DNA of 32,936 nucleotides, from positions 1 to 32,936 of the forward strand of contig NZ_CAMLDV010000021.1 of NCBI RefSeq assembly GCF_946478835.1, given 5' to 3'. Positions 1 to 8,321 of this stretch are shown here, piece by piece. The first letter of the stretch is position 1. Every line of letters starts with the position of its first letter. The notes under the pieces are model-generated. The model did not search any database. It was not told the origin of the DNA and saw only the letters and a program-made list of their open reading frames with translations. The position numbers and the translations under genes are program-made. This DNA comes from an uncultured Bdellovibrio sp. (GTDB lineage Bacteria; Bdellovibrionota; Bdellovibrionia; Bdellovibrionales; Bdellovibrionaceae).

Positions 1-2
1 AA

Positions 3-527
3 ACGTCTTCCAGACCCAGCAAAAAAAATGGGATGCATACATTTTCAGTTCAAGAGTTTGAAACATACTTCGATATTCTCCATATCCACACTATGGAGTC
101 GCTGAACTTGCTGCAATTCAGGAAGGTCAATCAACTTCCCGCTCTAGCCGAATCATTGGGTGTTTCTCTGCTTCAACTTAATGAAGTGATCAATCAACTC
201 ATCGGCATAGGTGCTGTTCGTATCGTCGGAGATCAGTTTGAAGTTTTGTACAAATCTTTTTCGACAGTACCTATTGGTTTCACCAGCGAAAAAAGAAGGA
301 ACTTGCAAAAGGAGTTTTTAAAAAAGGCTCATGATGCTATTGATTCTGTTCCTTTTGAATTAAGAGACCATAGCACTTTGACAATTCCTATCTCTGAAAA
401 AGATTTGAACGCAATTAAGGTTATATTGCAGCGTGCACGCGCACGTATTAACAGCATCTCTGAAAAACGCTCGAAACGCGACCAACTCTACAATGTCAGC
501 CTGGCTCTTTATCCGGTGGTTCTATGA
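3..527 (+). CDS. TIGR02147 / DUF4423 family protein, C-terminal part (5' end outside window)
   Basis: The reading frame is open to the left edge of the window, so this is the 3' part of a longer gene; the first in-frame ATG (33) is probably internal. The visible part reads as a winged-helix-like region (LPALAESLGVSLLQLNEVI) followed by the typical end of the TIGR02147 family, where a helical stretch leads to a terminal YNVSLALYPV resembling the family's 'YQLNxQLFPL' ending. The biochemical role of the family is not settled; members are abundant in Bdellovibrio and Fibrobacter and are suspected regulators. The stop overlaps the start of the next gene as ATGA, so the two are probably translationally coupled and the downstream exported protein is likely its partner. 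Family assignment is from recalled sequence pattern and is fairly firm; function is not. Confidence 0.8.
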   Translation, partial: TSSRPSKKNGMHTFSVQEFETYFDILHIHTMESLNLLQFRKVNQLPALAESLGVSLLQLNEVINQLIGIGAVRIVGDQFEVLYKSFSTVPIGFTSEKRRNLQKEFLKKAHDAIDSVPFELRDHSTLTIPISEKDLNAIKVILQRARARINSISEKRSKRDQLYNVSLALYPVVL

Positions 528-1285
528 AAAAATTAATTTTGGCTTCTCTCATCTGCGCTTTGCTTCCCACGACAACATTTGCCGTTATTCTCAGAGACGG
601 AACTGAAACAAATGGTGGTGACGGCTTTGTAGCGGACTTCTTCAGAGTTCTCGACAACACTATTAAGATACTGGATTCAAAGCCCCTAGAGGACATTGAA
701 CAGCTTCAATTGAATGAAATCAAAAAACAGCGCCTGAATCTTGAAGTGATTTCGGCACCCTTTGTCTCCCTTAATGGCAAAGATCTTAGCGCCATCAATA
801 ATCCTTACTTTTCTCCTCCTCGCATCACCATCTCTCAAAAATTCTGGAATGGTTTTTCAGAGGAACAAAAAATTCAGCTGGTGCTGCATGAGATCCTTCC
901 GGTCGCTGGGTTTTCAGATCAGGATTATAAATTTTCAGGCGCGCTCATGGCAAAAATTCTGCCATCCAGTCAGGACCTTGCTGCCATTTATGATCTAATT
1001 GATACATGTTCATTTGTGCAAATTCTCTCTTTCGATGTAAACACTTTGAAATTCGCAAAAAAACTGAATTACCTTATTCATTCAGCGGCACTCAAAGGTT
1101 GTAGTACATTTATCCGTAAGGCCGTAGATGCCGGGTGGGATGTCGATTACTGCTGGAAGCGAAAAACAGCTTACCAAAATTTAGAAGCAACCGATTTCGC
1201 TTCAGATCAGCTTATGATGAAATGGATCACGTTAGATCTTCTAAAATCCATGGGAGCTCTCCCGCGAAAAGTTTGTACCGAATAA
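524..1285 (+). CDS. Exported protein with a degenerate HExxH-like helix
   Basis: A 253-aa protein with a clear signal peptide (MKKLILASLI... cleaved near TTTFA|VIL), so it is predicted to be periplasmic or secreted. Around residues 112-137 it has a helix FSEEQKIQLVLHEILPVAG followed by an acidic segment (SDQDYKFSG). This looks like a zinc-metallopeptidase helix (HExxH), but the second histidine is a proline (H122, E123, P126), so zinc-dependent catalysis is doubtful. The C-terminal third has spaced cysteines (CSF, GCS, YCW, VCT) that could form disulfides. The start is fixed by the 4-nt ATGA overlap with the TIGR02147 gene. I do not recognise a named family; the function is unknown. Confidence 0.75.
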   Translation: MKKLILASLICALLPTTTFAVILRDGTETNGGDGFVADFFRVLDNTIKILDSKPLEDIEQLQLNEIKKQRLNLEVISAPFVSLNGKDLSAINNPYFSPPRITISQKFWNGFSEEQKIQLVLHEILPVAGFSDQDYKFSGALMAKILPSSQDLAAIYDLIDTCSFVQILSFDVNTLKFAKKLNYLIHSAALKGCSTFIRKAVDAGWDVDYCWKRKTAYQNLEATDFASDQLMMKWITLDLLKSMGALPRKVCTE

Positions 1286-1399
1286 ATGCCGGATTAATTA
1301 CTTTATTTTATAAGCAACATCTTAAAACAGTTTTATTGATGTTAAGCTTATGTGCAAAGTTAGAAAGCTGACTATTAAAGTCTATTGTATTTGCATCCA

Positions 1400-1456
1400 C
1401 CCCTAAAAAGCACCGTGCACTCATTTTGCATTAGGTATTTGCATGTTGCTTAGGGG
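1400..1456 (+). promoter_or_regulatory. Inverted repeat that can mask the ribosome binding site of the 1464 gene
   Basis: CCCCTAA (1400-1406) is a perfect complement of TTAGGGG (1450-1456), which contains the AGGGGG Shine-Dalgarno sequence of the gene starting at 1464. A second TTAGG (1431-1435) could compete for the same CCTAA. The leader also holds three copies of TTTGCAT (1390, 1425, 1438). This is compatible with a translational on/off structure, but a 43-nt loop makes it only a candidate. Confidence 0.35.
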
Positions 1457-1463
1457 GAAAAAA

Positions 1464-2078
1464 ATGAATCAATCTTTTGTAAAAGTCTTTCTTTTCTGTG
1501 TATCAATGAGTTCAGCAGCCATGGCCGGAAACGGCGCACCTTCGGGAGCTCACTACAACTTAAACATCATCGGAGTTTCTAAGGGAAAATCGGCGGACAT
1601 GTCCACTAATGACGGCCATCGAATCTTCATGCCTCTTTATGGAACGGCTAAAATCCTTCTTCAAGAAGGATCTGAATTCCAAGTCTTAGATGCCAATGGT
1701 ACAGACGGCACTGCTAAGTTTCAGTTGCCGAATCCAGATCCAGACAACGACGGCATCACAAACTATTCTGTCTTTGTGCGAGCTTTAGGGAAACCCGGTG
1801 GTGAAGCACGCGTTTCCACATGTGCGACGGATCCACTCACAGGTGAAGAAGTGTGCAGCACTTTAAGTACTGTGGCCGTGAGAAAATCAGGTAAATCTTC
1901 ATTTACAAATGTGACTAAGCAGCTCTTGTACATATATGCGGATCTGGATGGCGATGGTGTTGAAGAACGCTATCCTCTTTTCGACGATCGACTCCAAGAT
2001 TATTTTTGGAGCTACGACAATAAAGGTCTCAAGGTTTTACAAATGAGATTTTATGAAATCGTGACTAATGTAAACTAA
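1464..2078 (+). CDS. Exported protein of unknown function with Asp/Gly-rich loops
   Basis: About 204 aa. ATG 1464 is preferred over the in-frame ATG at 1443 because the strong AGGGGG ribosome site lies between them, 6 nt before 1464, and because the protein then begins directly with a signal peptide (MNQSFVKVFLFCVSMSSAAMA|GNG). The mature start, with HYNLNIIGVSKGKSADM, resembles a family of conserved hypothetical exported proteins that I recall only as unannotated. Two Asp-rich loops, NPDPDNDGI and ADLDGDGVEE, look like calcium-binding loops of the EF-hand or thrombospondin-3 type; this is inference. One pair of cysteines (STCATDPLTGEEVCS) may form a disulfide. The gene stands alone, with a 178-nt upstream gap and a hairpin terminator directly behind it. 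Confidence 0.75.
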   Translation: MNQSFVKVFLFCVSMSSAAMAGNGAPSGAHYNLNIIGVSKGKSADMSTNDGHRIFMPLYGTAKILLQEGSEFQVLDANGTDGTAKFQLPNPDPDNDGITNYSVFVRALGKPGGEARVSTCATDPLTGEEVCSTLSTVAVRKSGKSSFTNVTKQLLYIYADLDGDGVEERYPLFDDRLQDYFWSYDNKGLKVLQMRFYEIVTNVN

Positions 2079-2088
2079 GAACCACGAC

Positions 2089-2123
2089 GGTATAGAGGAA
2101 GAGGTATTTCTTTCCTCTATACC
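2089..2123. terminator. Bidirectional hairpin terminator between convergent genes
   Basis: A perfect 12-bp inverted repeat, GGTATAGAGGAA (2089-2100) and TTCCTCTATACC (2112-2123), with an 11-nt loop lies in the 60-nt gap between the convergent stops at 2078 and 2139. No long T-run follows on either strand, but stem length and position argue for termination in both directions. Confidence 0.7.
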
Positions 2124-2138
2124 ATTTACCACGAATGA

Positions 2139-4646
2139 TTATTGCGAAGTATCTAAAACCCTAAACACGGCTCGTGCGCCCAGATAAGCATCATTGTAAG
2201 TATAGTTGAGTAATAATTCCGTCGGACTTAAACTTATAAACTCTGTTGTCGCCAAGTCCGTTTCATATTCTCCGATGATTTCTCCGACGGTTTCCCTTTG
2301 TTTAAGACTTTCAACGACAATCCAACTTCCGGGAACATCTCCTTCCGTGACCACGGCAATATTATGAGTCGTGTCTTTAACCATAAAGTATGTTCGACCG
2401 GCGGCCCAACCGATATCCAAGATATCGCTTGGGATATTGCTAAAGGTGTTCCAAGTCGCGCCATTGTCTGTGGATTGAAATAAGTCGATTCCGTCACGGA
2501 AGAATATTTCTCCTGATGGAGCCATCCTTAGGACCGTCTTCATATCCCAGAAACTCGGCTGTACCGCACTTTTTTTGACTTCAGACCAAGTGCCCCCGCT
2601 ATCCACGGACCGGTAAAGCACAACATCTCCGGTTGATCCCATTCGCTCCAGAAGAACCACATATATATGACCAGCTTGATCCACCGCTAACGAATTCACC
2701 CGAATTTCATTAACACCACCCGGAAGTGCAAAGGTTTGCACTAGATTCCATGTCACTCCATCTGTCGTTTTCATAAAACGGACATCCGTTCCATCGGGAT
2801 AGGCTAAATATGTTTCGGTTGTCTGATTGGTTAGGAGGTAGGCGGAATTAAAGTTATTTTGAACGACAGAATACACTTCAGTCCACAAAACTCCATCCGT
2901 TGAACGGCGAATAATCCTGTTCCCACTCTTTATGCCGACGGCATAGAGAGCGCCATCATGCCCCTGAATTAAATCTTCTATATAGGGATTAGTCCCCGCT
3001 GTCGTAAATCGATCTGAATCCTGCCAGGTCACTCCATTGTCTGAACTCTTAATGATGACCCATGGCCAATTGCCATCTAAGTCACCCGCATTCAAAATAG
3101 CATATAGAGTCGTCGGCGATACTCGAATTATTTTTTTAATTGTACTCCAGAAAGCCCATTCAAAACGAACTTCACTGCGAAGAGTCCACGACCCTCCCGC
3201 ATCCGGCGAATACGCCACTGTCGACTGATAGCCTTTGTCGTTGTATGAAAATGCAAGAACTTTATTGCTCGATGGATCAGCGACGATCGTCAATCCATAG
3301 GGATCTTTTGTTGGAGCGAGTGCCGCATCTAAATCCAGAGCCGTCCATGAAATTCCATCCGAGGAGGAAACGACTTTCCAATCATTGGGAGTGGCTGCGC
3401 GACTGCCTCCCGTTGCAATAAAAACCCCGGATGATGTTCTCGTCATTCCCTGTAAAAGACCCTGCCCAGAATATGCTTGTGTCCAACTAACTCCACCGTC
3501 GAGCGTCTGATAAACTTTTCCTACGCCACCCACGGAGCAGGAATAATAAGCCGTGTTGTCATCTACAACTTTCAAAGTTCCGCGCAATTCATAATCTCCG
3601 AAATTAACCACTGCGGGAATTGTGGTTGCCGGTGTCCAAGTCCATGTGCCGCCACTAAAAGTTCCCTTTAAGAAATACATATTCGCTGGGGAACCCGATT
3701 TACCCATGACAAAAAGATCGCCCGAAGGAGAGATATCAATCTGATAAGCAGAGATATCCCAACCAGAAATCCCTGCGCTTTGATAAATAGTTTGCCAAGT
3801 GGCTCCGTCATTTTGACTTTCACGAACAATCCAGCTCATGCCAGTCGCCGTGTCTGCGTAACCAACGGCATAAATAAAACCTGTCGCCGGAGAAACAGCG
3901 ATGTCGTAACAAACATGATCGCTCCCCGCGTTTTCCCACCACGCATCAGACGTAGACCATGTTGTTCCCTCGTCTGTAGATTTTCTTACGAACCATCCCG
4001 AATTAGGATCTGTCGGCTCTTGATCATAACGATAAGAATAACCACAAACAAAAATCGTGCTGCCTTTTACCGCCATCGCCAACGGATGTGACTCACCGTT
4101 ATAGTGAAAACCCATAAAGTGATCAACGCGACTCCACGTCACCCCGTCGTCAGAACTTCGATATGTGGCCCAGCGCTCGCCCATATTGTCACTGCCAACT
4201 GCTGTCGCCAGAATCTTTCCTGACGGCAACCAAATAGCATCGCTGATAAAATTTTGATCTTGCGCCGACTGAGGCATGTCGATTTTCCTGAACTCGCGAA
4301 ACCCTTTACGATGGACGGTCACCGCAAAAGTTTTACCAGTGCTGTCGGTGATCTCGATAACTTCGTCATCTAACTGAGCATTTGTTGGGATGGAATAAAG
4401 ACCGGTTGACGTATCCAAAAATCCAGATGTCGCCGTCTTATAGGTAAATGGTGGAACTCCGCCGGAAGGCTCGATAGCTTTTGAAGAGCCCACATCCATG
4501 GTGATAGAAAGCGGAATCACATCATCTAAAATCTTAGATGTTGATTCTCCCTTTTCAAGCAATGCCTCCAACGTACAACCTGTTGAAGTCAGCATGACAG
4601 AGAAAAGAGCCAGTCCCCAAAACGTACGAAAAGTTGACTTGATCAT
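2139..4646 (-). CDS. Large Asp-box (BNR/sialidase-type) beta-propeller lipoprotein
   Basis: An 835-aa protein with a lipoprotein signal (MIKSTFRTFWGLALFSVMLTSTGC; lipid-modified Cys24), so it is membrane-anchored and probably surface exposed. After a short N-terminal domain with an Ig-like look (IPLSITMDVGSSKAIEPSG), residues from about 110 onward hold at least eleven Asp-box motifs of the S-x-D-x-G-x-T-W type, for example SSDDGVTWS, STDEGTTWS, SSDNGVTWQ, SVDSGGTWS and STDNGATWN. Such boxes mark beta-hairpins of sialidase-like or Vps10-like propellers; the number here suggests two propellers or one of 8-10 blades. No sialidase catalytic arginine triad is evident, so binding (glycan or protein) is likelier than hydrolysis; this is inference. 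It is monocistronic, with a FliA-like box 7 nt upstream of the ATG. Confidence 0.85.
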   Translation of the reverse strand: MIKSTFRTFWGLALFSVMLTSTGCTLEALLEKGESTSKILDDVIPLSITMDVGSSKAIEPSGGVPPFTYKTATSGFLDTSTGLYSIPTNAQLDDEVIEITDSTGKTFAVTVHRKGFREFRKIDMPQSAQDQNFISDAIWLPSGKILATAVGSDNMGERWATYRSSDDGVTWSRVDHFMGFHYNGESHPLAMAVKGSTIFVCGYSYRYDQEPTDPNSGWFVRKSTDEGTTWSTSDAWWENAGSDHVCYDIAVSPATGFIYAVGYADTATGMSWIVRESQNDGATWQTIYQSAGISGWDISAYQIDISPSGDLFVMGKSGSPANMYFLKGTFSGGTWTWTPATTIPAVVNFGDYELRGTLKVVDDNTAYYSCSVGGVGKVYQTLDGGVSWTQAYSGQGLLQGMTRTSSGVFIATGGSRAATPNDWKVVSSSDGISWTALDLDAALAPTKDPYGLTIVADPSSNKVLAFSYNDKGYQSTVAYSPDAGGSWTLRSEVRFEWAFWSTIKKIIRVSPTTLYAILNAGDLDGNWPWVIIKSSDNGVTWQDSDRFTTAGTNPYIEDLIQGHDGALYAVGIKSGNRIIRRSTDGVLWTEVYSVVQNNFNSAYLLTNQTTETYLAYPDGTDVRFMKTTDGVTWNLVQTFALPGGVNEIRVNSLAVDQAGHIYVVLLERMGSTGDVVLYRSVDSGGTWSEVKKSAVQPSFWDMKTVLRMAPSGEIFFRDGIDLFQSTDNGATWNTFSNIPSDILDIGWAAGRTYFMVKDTTHNIAVVTEGDVPGSWIVVESLKQRETVGEIIGEYETDLATTEFISLSPTELLLNYTYNDAYLGARAVFRVLDTSQ

Positions 4647-4653
4647 GAGTAAT

Positions 4654-4681
4654 TTATCGGTTTTTTTGGAGCACTAATTTA
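4654..4681 (-). promoter_or_regulatory. FliA (sigma-28)-like promoter, predicted leaderless
   Basis: On the minus strand TAAA (4678-4681) is followed after 16 nt by aCCGATAA (4654-4661), close to the sigma-28 consensus TAAA-N15-GCCGATAA. Only 7 nt separate the box from the ATG at 4646, so transcription would begin at or next to the start codon. No Shine-Dalgarno sequence is seen, which agrees with a leaderless message. Confidence 0.5.
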
Positions 4682-4745
4682 GAGTCCAAAATAAGAAATC
4701 CTCGAGAAAAAACGTCTCAATTCGAAATACCGAATAAATTAGGGT

Positions 4746-6833
4746 TTATGCAATTCCCGCAAGGGCTGCGGGTCCATGTTCACGCAAAAGTTCTGCGCGC
4801 AATTCCATATTTTCCTGGTAGCTCAGTTTGGGGTCTTTCTTTAAAACCTCAAAAGCCGCCTCGCGAGCATTTTGCAAGATCTGCATGTCACGTACAAGAT
4901 TTGCCATCTTAAATCCGGCAAGGCCCGATTGGCGCGTGCCCATAAATTCCCCAGGACCGCGCATTTCTAAATCGAACTCGGCAATTTTAAATCCGTCCGA
5001 AGTTTTTTCCATCATCTCTGTTCTTTGACGTCCTTCTTCAGAAACGGCATAGCCCATGATAAGAATACAGAAGCTTTTGTATTCTCCCCGCCCCACGCGC
5101 CCACGCAACTGATGAAGCTGTGAAAGACCAAAGCGCTCGGCGTGCTCGATGATCATGATATTCGCGTTGGGTACGTCCACTCCCACTTCGATCACGGTTG
5201 TTGACACCAAGACTTGAATTTCTTGATTACGGAATTGAGTCATCACCTGATCTTTTTCGTCAGGCTTCATTTTCCCGTGCAAAAGACCAAACTTGATTTG
5301 CGGAAATTGTGTTTTCAATTTTTCGTATTCGGAAACCGCATCTTTTAAATCAATCTTTTCGCTCTCTTCAACAAGAGGATACACGATGTATGCTTGTCGA
5401 CCTTTTTGCAATTGCTCTAGCATAAACTGCAAGGCTTGTGGACGTTTGCTTTCATAAGTCGCGCGAGTTTGAATCGGACTTCGTCCTGCTGGCATTTCAT
5501 CAATAATCGAAACGTCCAGATCTCCGTACACCGTCATAGCCAGAGTTCTCGGAATCGGTGTTGCCGTCATTACTAAGAAATGCGGCGAATTTCCTTTGTT
5601 TTTAAGAACACCACGCTGCTCGACACCGAAGCGATGTTGTTCATCGATAATCACGAGCCCTAGATTTGCAAACTGCACGTCATCTTCAATCAAAGCATGC
5701 GTTCCGATAATCAAATCGATTTCTCCGGCATGAAGACTCGCGAGGACTTGTTTTTTTTCAGAAGCTTTGGTTTTCCCCACAAGCATCGCCAGGCGAATTC
5801 CCAAAGGTTCTAAAACTTTTTTAGCATTTTTAAAATGTTGTTCAGCGAGGATTTCTGTCGGAGCCATCAAACAAGATTGAAAACCGCTTTCCGCTGCATA
5901 GATCGCCGCCATGAAACTCACCAAGGTCTTACCGCTCCCCACGTCTCCTTGAACCATACGATGCATGGGATGAGATTTTTCAAGATCAGCTTTGATCTCT
6001 GCAAACACTCTTTTCTGAGCGTTTGTCATTTCAAACGGCAGCGATTTTGCCAAGGCTGTGAGTTTTTCGCCTTTGTTTTGAATCCGCGGAGCGCCTTCTT
6101 TTTGAAAGCCTGTTTTTTTAGAAGCTAAATAAAGCTCCAGCCAGAAAAACTCATCAAAGATAATTCTTTTTTGCGCGGCACTTCGAAACTCAGCGTATTC
6201 CGCAGCTCTGCTTGGATCGGGAAAATGAATTTCTTTAAGGGCCTCTTTGCGAGGTTTAAGCTGATATTTTTCAAGAATCCACTTCGGCAAAGCTTCCGGT
6301 GGCCACTCTTCCATTTGCGCAAAAGCCTGACGAACCAGCTTCATGATTTTCGCCGTCGCAAGACCTTCAATTTCCGTATAAAGGGGAATCAACGCATCTT
6401 GAGTTTCTTCGTCAGGTTCAATATCGCGAATGTCCGGATGATGAAATTCGATGCGTCCTCGATACTCCGTCACTTTGCCGACAACGCGGACTTCAGTAAA
6501 TGGCTTAAAGCGCTCAAAGTATCCTCTGTAAGGAACGCGGAAGTATTTGCAATGAATCTGGCCCGAAGAGTCGCGCACGACGACGTCATACATTTTTCGT
6601 GTCGAGCGTCCCATATTGATACTATGAACCGCCACAACCTGAGCTTTGATGCTGACAATATCGTCCGGTTTGAGACTGGCAATGTTACGAGCAGCCCTTT
6701 GATCTTCGTAGGCTCTTGGATAGAACTCTATAAGGTCGCCCAATGTCTTTAATCCCTTCCGTGAGAAGAGATCTCCGAGCTTGGGTCCAACTCCTTTAAG
6801 ATACTGAATTTGGGTGTCTAGACGAAGGGCCAT
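4746..6833 (-). CDS. recG: ATP-dependent DNA helicase RecG
   Basis: 695 aa, matching the usual RecG length of about 690. RecG remodels stalled replication forks and branch-migrates Holliday junctions. The N-terminal wedge/OB-fold domain begins with YLKGVGPKLGDLFSRKG, a helix-hairpin-helix-like segment typical of RecG, and runs to about residue 200. The superfamily 2 motor follows: Walker A GDVGSGKT (296-303), motif Ia APTEILAEQH, Walker B DEQH (397-400), motif III TATPIPRT (423-430), and motif VI QLRGRVGRG (575-583). The RecG-specific C-terminal hairpin region (EFDLEMRGPGEFMGTRQSG) is present. All key residues are intact. It is a single gene, divergent from the HD-GYP gene. Confidence 0.97.
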   Translation of the reverse strand: MALRLDTQIQYLKGVGPKLGDLFSRKGLKTLGDLIEFYPRAYEDQRAARNIASLKPDDIVSIKAQVVAVHSINMGRSTRKMYDVVVRDSSGQIHCKYFRVPYRGYFERFKPFTEVRVVGKVTEYRGRIEFHHPDIRDIEPDEETQDALIPLYTEIEGLATAKIMKLVRQAFAQMEEWPPEALPKWILEKYQLKPRKEALKEIHFPDPSRAAEYAEFRSAAQKRIIFDEFFWLELYLASKKTGFQKEGAPRIQNKGEKLTALAKSLPFEMTNAQKRVFAEIKADLEKSHPMHRMVQGDVGSGKTLVSFMAAIYAAESGFQSCLMAPTEILAEQHFKNAKKVLEPLGIRLAMLVGKTKASEKKQVLASLHAGEIDLIIGTHALIEDDVQFANLGLVIIDEQHRFGVEQRGVLKNKGNSPHFLVMTATPIPRTLAMTVYGDLDVSIIDEMPAGRSPIQTRATYESKRPQALQFMLEQLQKGRQAYIVYPLVEESEKIDLKDAVSEYEKLKTQFPQIKFGLLHGKMKPDEKDQVMTQFRNQEIQVLVSTTVIEVGVDVPNANIMIIEHAERFGLSQLHQLRGRVGRGEYKSFCILIMGYAVSEEGRQRTEMMEKTSDGFKIAEFDLEMRGPGEFMGTRQSGLAGFKMANLVRDMQILQNAREAAFEVLKKDPKLSYQENMELRAELLREHGPAALAGIA

Positions 6834-6841
6834 CGCCTTCG

Positions 6842-6869
6842 ATTATTCAGGATTTTGTTTCTAAGTCAA
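6842..6869 (-). promoter_or_regulatory. Candidate sigma-70-type promoter for recG
   Basis: On the minus strand TTGACT (6864-6869) and AATAAT (6842-6847) are separated by 16 nt, each matching 5 of 6 consensus bases. The -10 lies only 8 nt before the recG ATG (6833), so the message would be nearly leaderless even though a GAAGG sits before the ATG. Confidence 0.4.
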
Positions 6870-6894
6870 TGTATCCATGGCAGAATTTTGATAT

Positions 6895-7842
6895 ATGGAG
6901 TCTTCTTCTTTTTTTCGCATCCGCTTAAACACGATTCGCCCTGACAAAGTGACCACTTTCGATATTTATATCTACGTGGACCAAAAACATATCTTGTATT
7001 TACGTGCCGGAGACCGTCTTTCTGACGGAAAAATCAAATCCATGCACCGTAAGGACACAGGAGATTCTTTCTTCGTAAAAACCGAAGACAAACAGCAATA
7101 TCGCGACTGGGTTCGTGAAGAAATGAACTCGGACGCCATTGATCCTTTTGAAAAAGCCAAGATCTTGCGGGAATCCTCTGTCGCTTTGATGGAAGATCTT
7201 TTTGAAAATCCAGATGTGAACAAAGCCCTTGATGACTCACGTCCCATCATCACCGACTTCATTGATCTTATGGAAAATGCTCCTGAGGCGATGGGATTTA
7301 TGATCTCGCTTTCGGGCCACGATTTTTATACTTACAATCACTCTCTTGATGTCAGCATTTACTCTTTGGGTTTAGGCAAGGCTTTGGGTTACGACGCAAA
7401 AACCCTAGAGGAGTTGGGCGTTGGAGCTCTATTCCACGACATCGGTAAACGCAATGTCAGTCTTGATATTCTTTGCAAAAAAGGCGGCCTGACCGATGCA
7501 GAGTGGGAGCAAATGAAAATGCATCCGCAGTATGGCCTTGTGATTTTGAATAATCATCCAAACATCAGTGATGCTATCAAAGCCGCCTGCTTTGAGCATC
7601 ACGAATCTTGGGCTGGCAACGGTTATCCGCAACAGCTTGTTGCCGACGAAATTCATCCTTTCGCACGCATTGTCGCTATCACCGACACGTACGATGCGAT
7701 GACGACCCAAAGATCTTACAACGTTCCAATGACTCCGATTGATGCCGTGACAATGATGAAAGAAAAGCTTGCGGGCCGCTATGACCCCGACATGCTGAAA
7801 GCTATGTATTCAGTTCTTTTCAAAATCAAGGTCGCTTCATGA
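6895..7842 (+). CDS. HD-GYP domain cyclic-di-GMP phosphodiesterase
   Basis: 315 aa, with no membrane segment. Residues 1-75 form a small N-terminal domain of unclear type. From about residue 140 there is an HD-GYP domain: N148-H149 (YNHSLDVS), the HD metal pair in LFHDIGK (181-182), HH (235-236), GNGYP (241-245) and TDTYDAMT (263-270). These proteins hydrolyse cyclic-di-GMP at a bi- or tri-metal site. The usual DGxGYP signature reads AGNGYP here, so the first Asp is replaced, but the GYP tyrosine and all metal-ligand histidines are kept and activity is plausible. No ribosome site is obvious before ATG 6895. The stop overlaps the next gene (ATGA), so the downstream exported protein is coupled to it. 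Confidence 0.92.
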   Translation: MESSSFFRIRLNTIRPDKVTTFDIYIYVDQKHILYLRAGDRLSDGKIKSMHRKDTGDSFFVKTEDKQQYRDWVREEMNSDAIDPFEKAKILRESSVALMEDLFENPDVNKALDDSRPIITDFIDLMENAPEAMGFMISLSGHDFYTYNHSLDVSIYSLGLGKALGYDAKTLEELGVGALFHDIGKRNVSLDILCKKGGLTDAEWEQMKMHPQYGLVILNNHPNISDAIKAACFEHHESWAGNGYPQQLVADEIHPFARIVAITDTYDAMTTQRSYNVPMTPIDAVTMMKEKLAGRYDPDMLKAMYSVLFKIKVAS

Positions 7843-8228
7843 AGCACATTTGGTATTCGTTAATTTTAATTGCCAGCATTCCACTGTTAACTTTGGCGAT
7901 TGAGCCTGCAAGTCCTTCTGGATACTGTGAGCGCTTTATCGGAGAAAAAGACATTCAAAGCTGCAAAGAGCGCACGGAAAAAGAAGACGTCGATTGGTAT
8001 GCAGGTGCCGTCTGCAATCTGCAAAAAGACGATGCGGCTTTTTGGACTTGCTGGGACAGCGTTAAAGGTAAGAGCTTTAATCCCCAAGCTTTGGAAAAAT
8101 GTGGCGAAGATAAAGACCTTTCTGATGAACAGCGCCAGTCTTGTGTGAACGATGCCAAAGGGTCTCGCAAACCCGCTTCTGACGACAATGACCTTTTTCA
8201 AAAATTGAAATTCAAAGGCCGCCACTAA
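7839..8228 (+). CDS. Small Cys-rich exported protein coupled to the HD-GYP gene
   Basis: 129 aa. The signal peptide MKHIWYSLILIASIPLLTLA is followed by a charged mature part with six regularly spaced cysteines (GYCERF, SCKER, VCNLQ, TCWDS, KCGED, SCVND), suggesting three disulfides and a periplasmic or secreted location. The C-terminus is basic (LKFKGRH). It overlaps the HD-GYP gene by 4 nt, so it is made at the same time. I do not recognise a family. Pairing a cytoplasmic phosphodiesterase with a small exported protein may reflect shared expression rather than direct interaction. Confidence 0.75.
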   Translation: MKHIWYSLILIASIPLLTLAIEPASPSGYCERFIGEKDIQSCKERTEKEDVDWYAGAVCNLQKDDAAFWTCWDSVKGKSFNPQALEKCGEDKDLSDEQRQSCVNDAKGSRKPASDDNDLFQKLKFKGRH

Positions 8229-8321
8229 AATCTGTCGTCTTTCTAGACAGCTCTTGTATTTAATTCCACGCTCTTAAAACCGTCCCACGGTTCTCACAAA
8301 ATTTGGTAAAACCTGGGACTT

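Noticed and set aside
7929..7937. TTATCGG (CCGATAA on the minus strand) inside the small Cys-rich gene, and another near 9946
   Set aside because: Both are within coding sequence with no minus-strand gene start nearby; they show the 7-mer can occur by chance.
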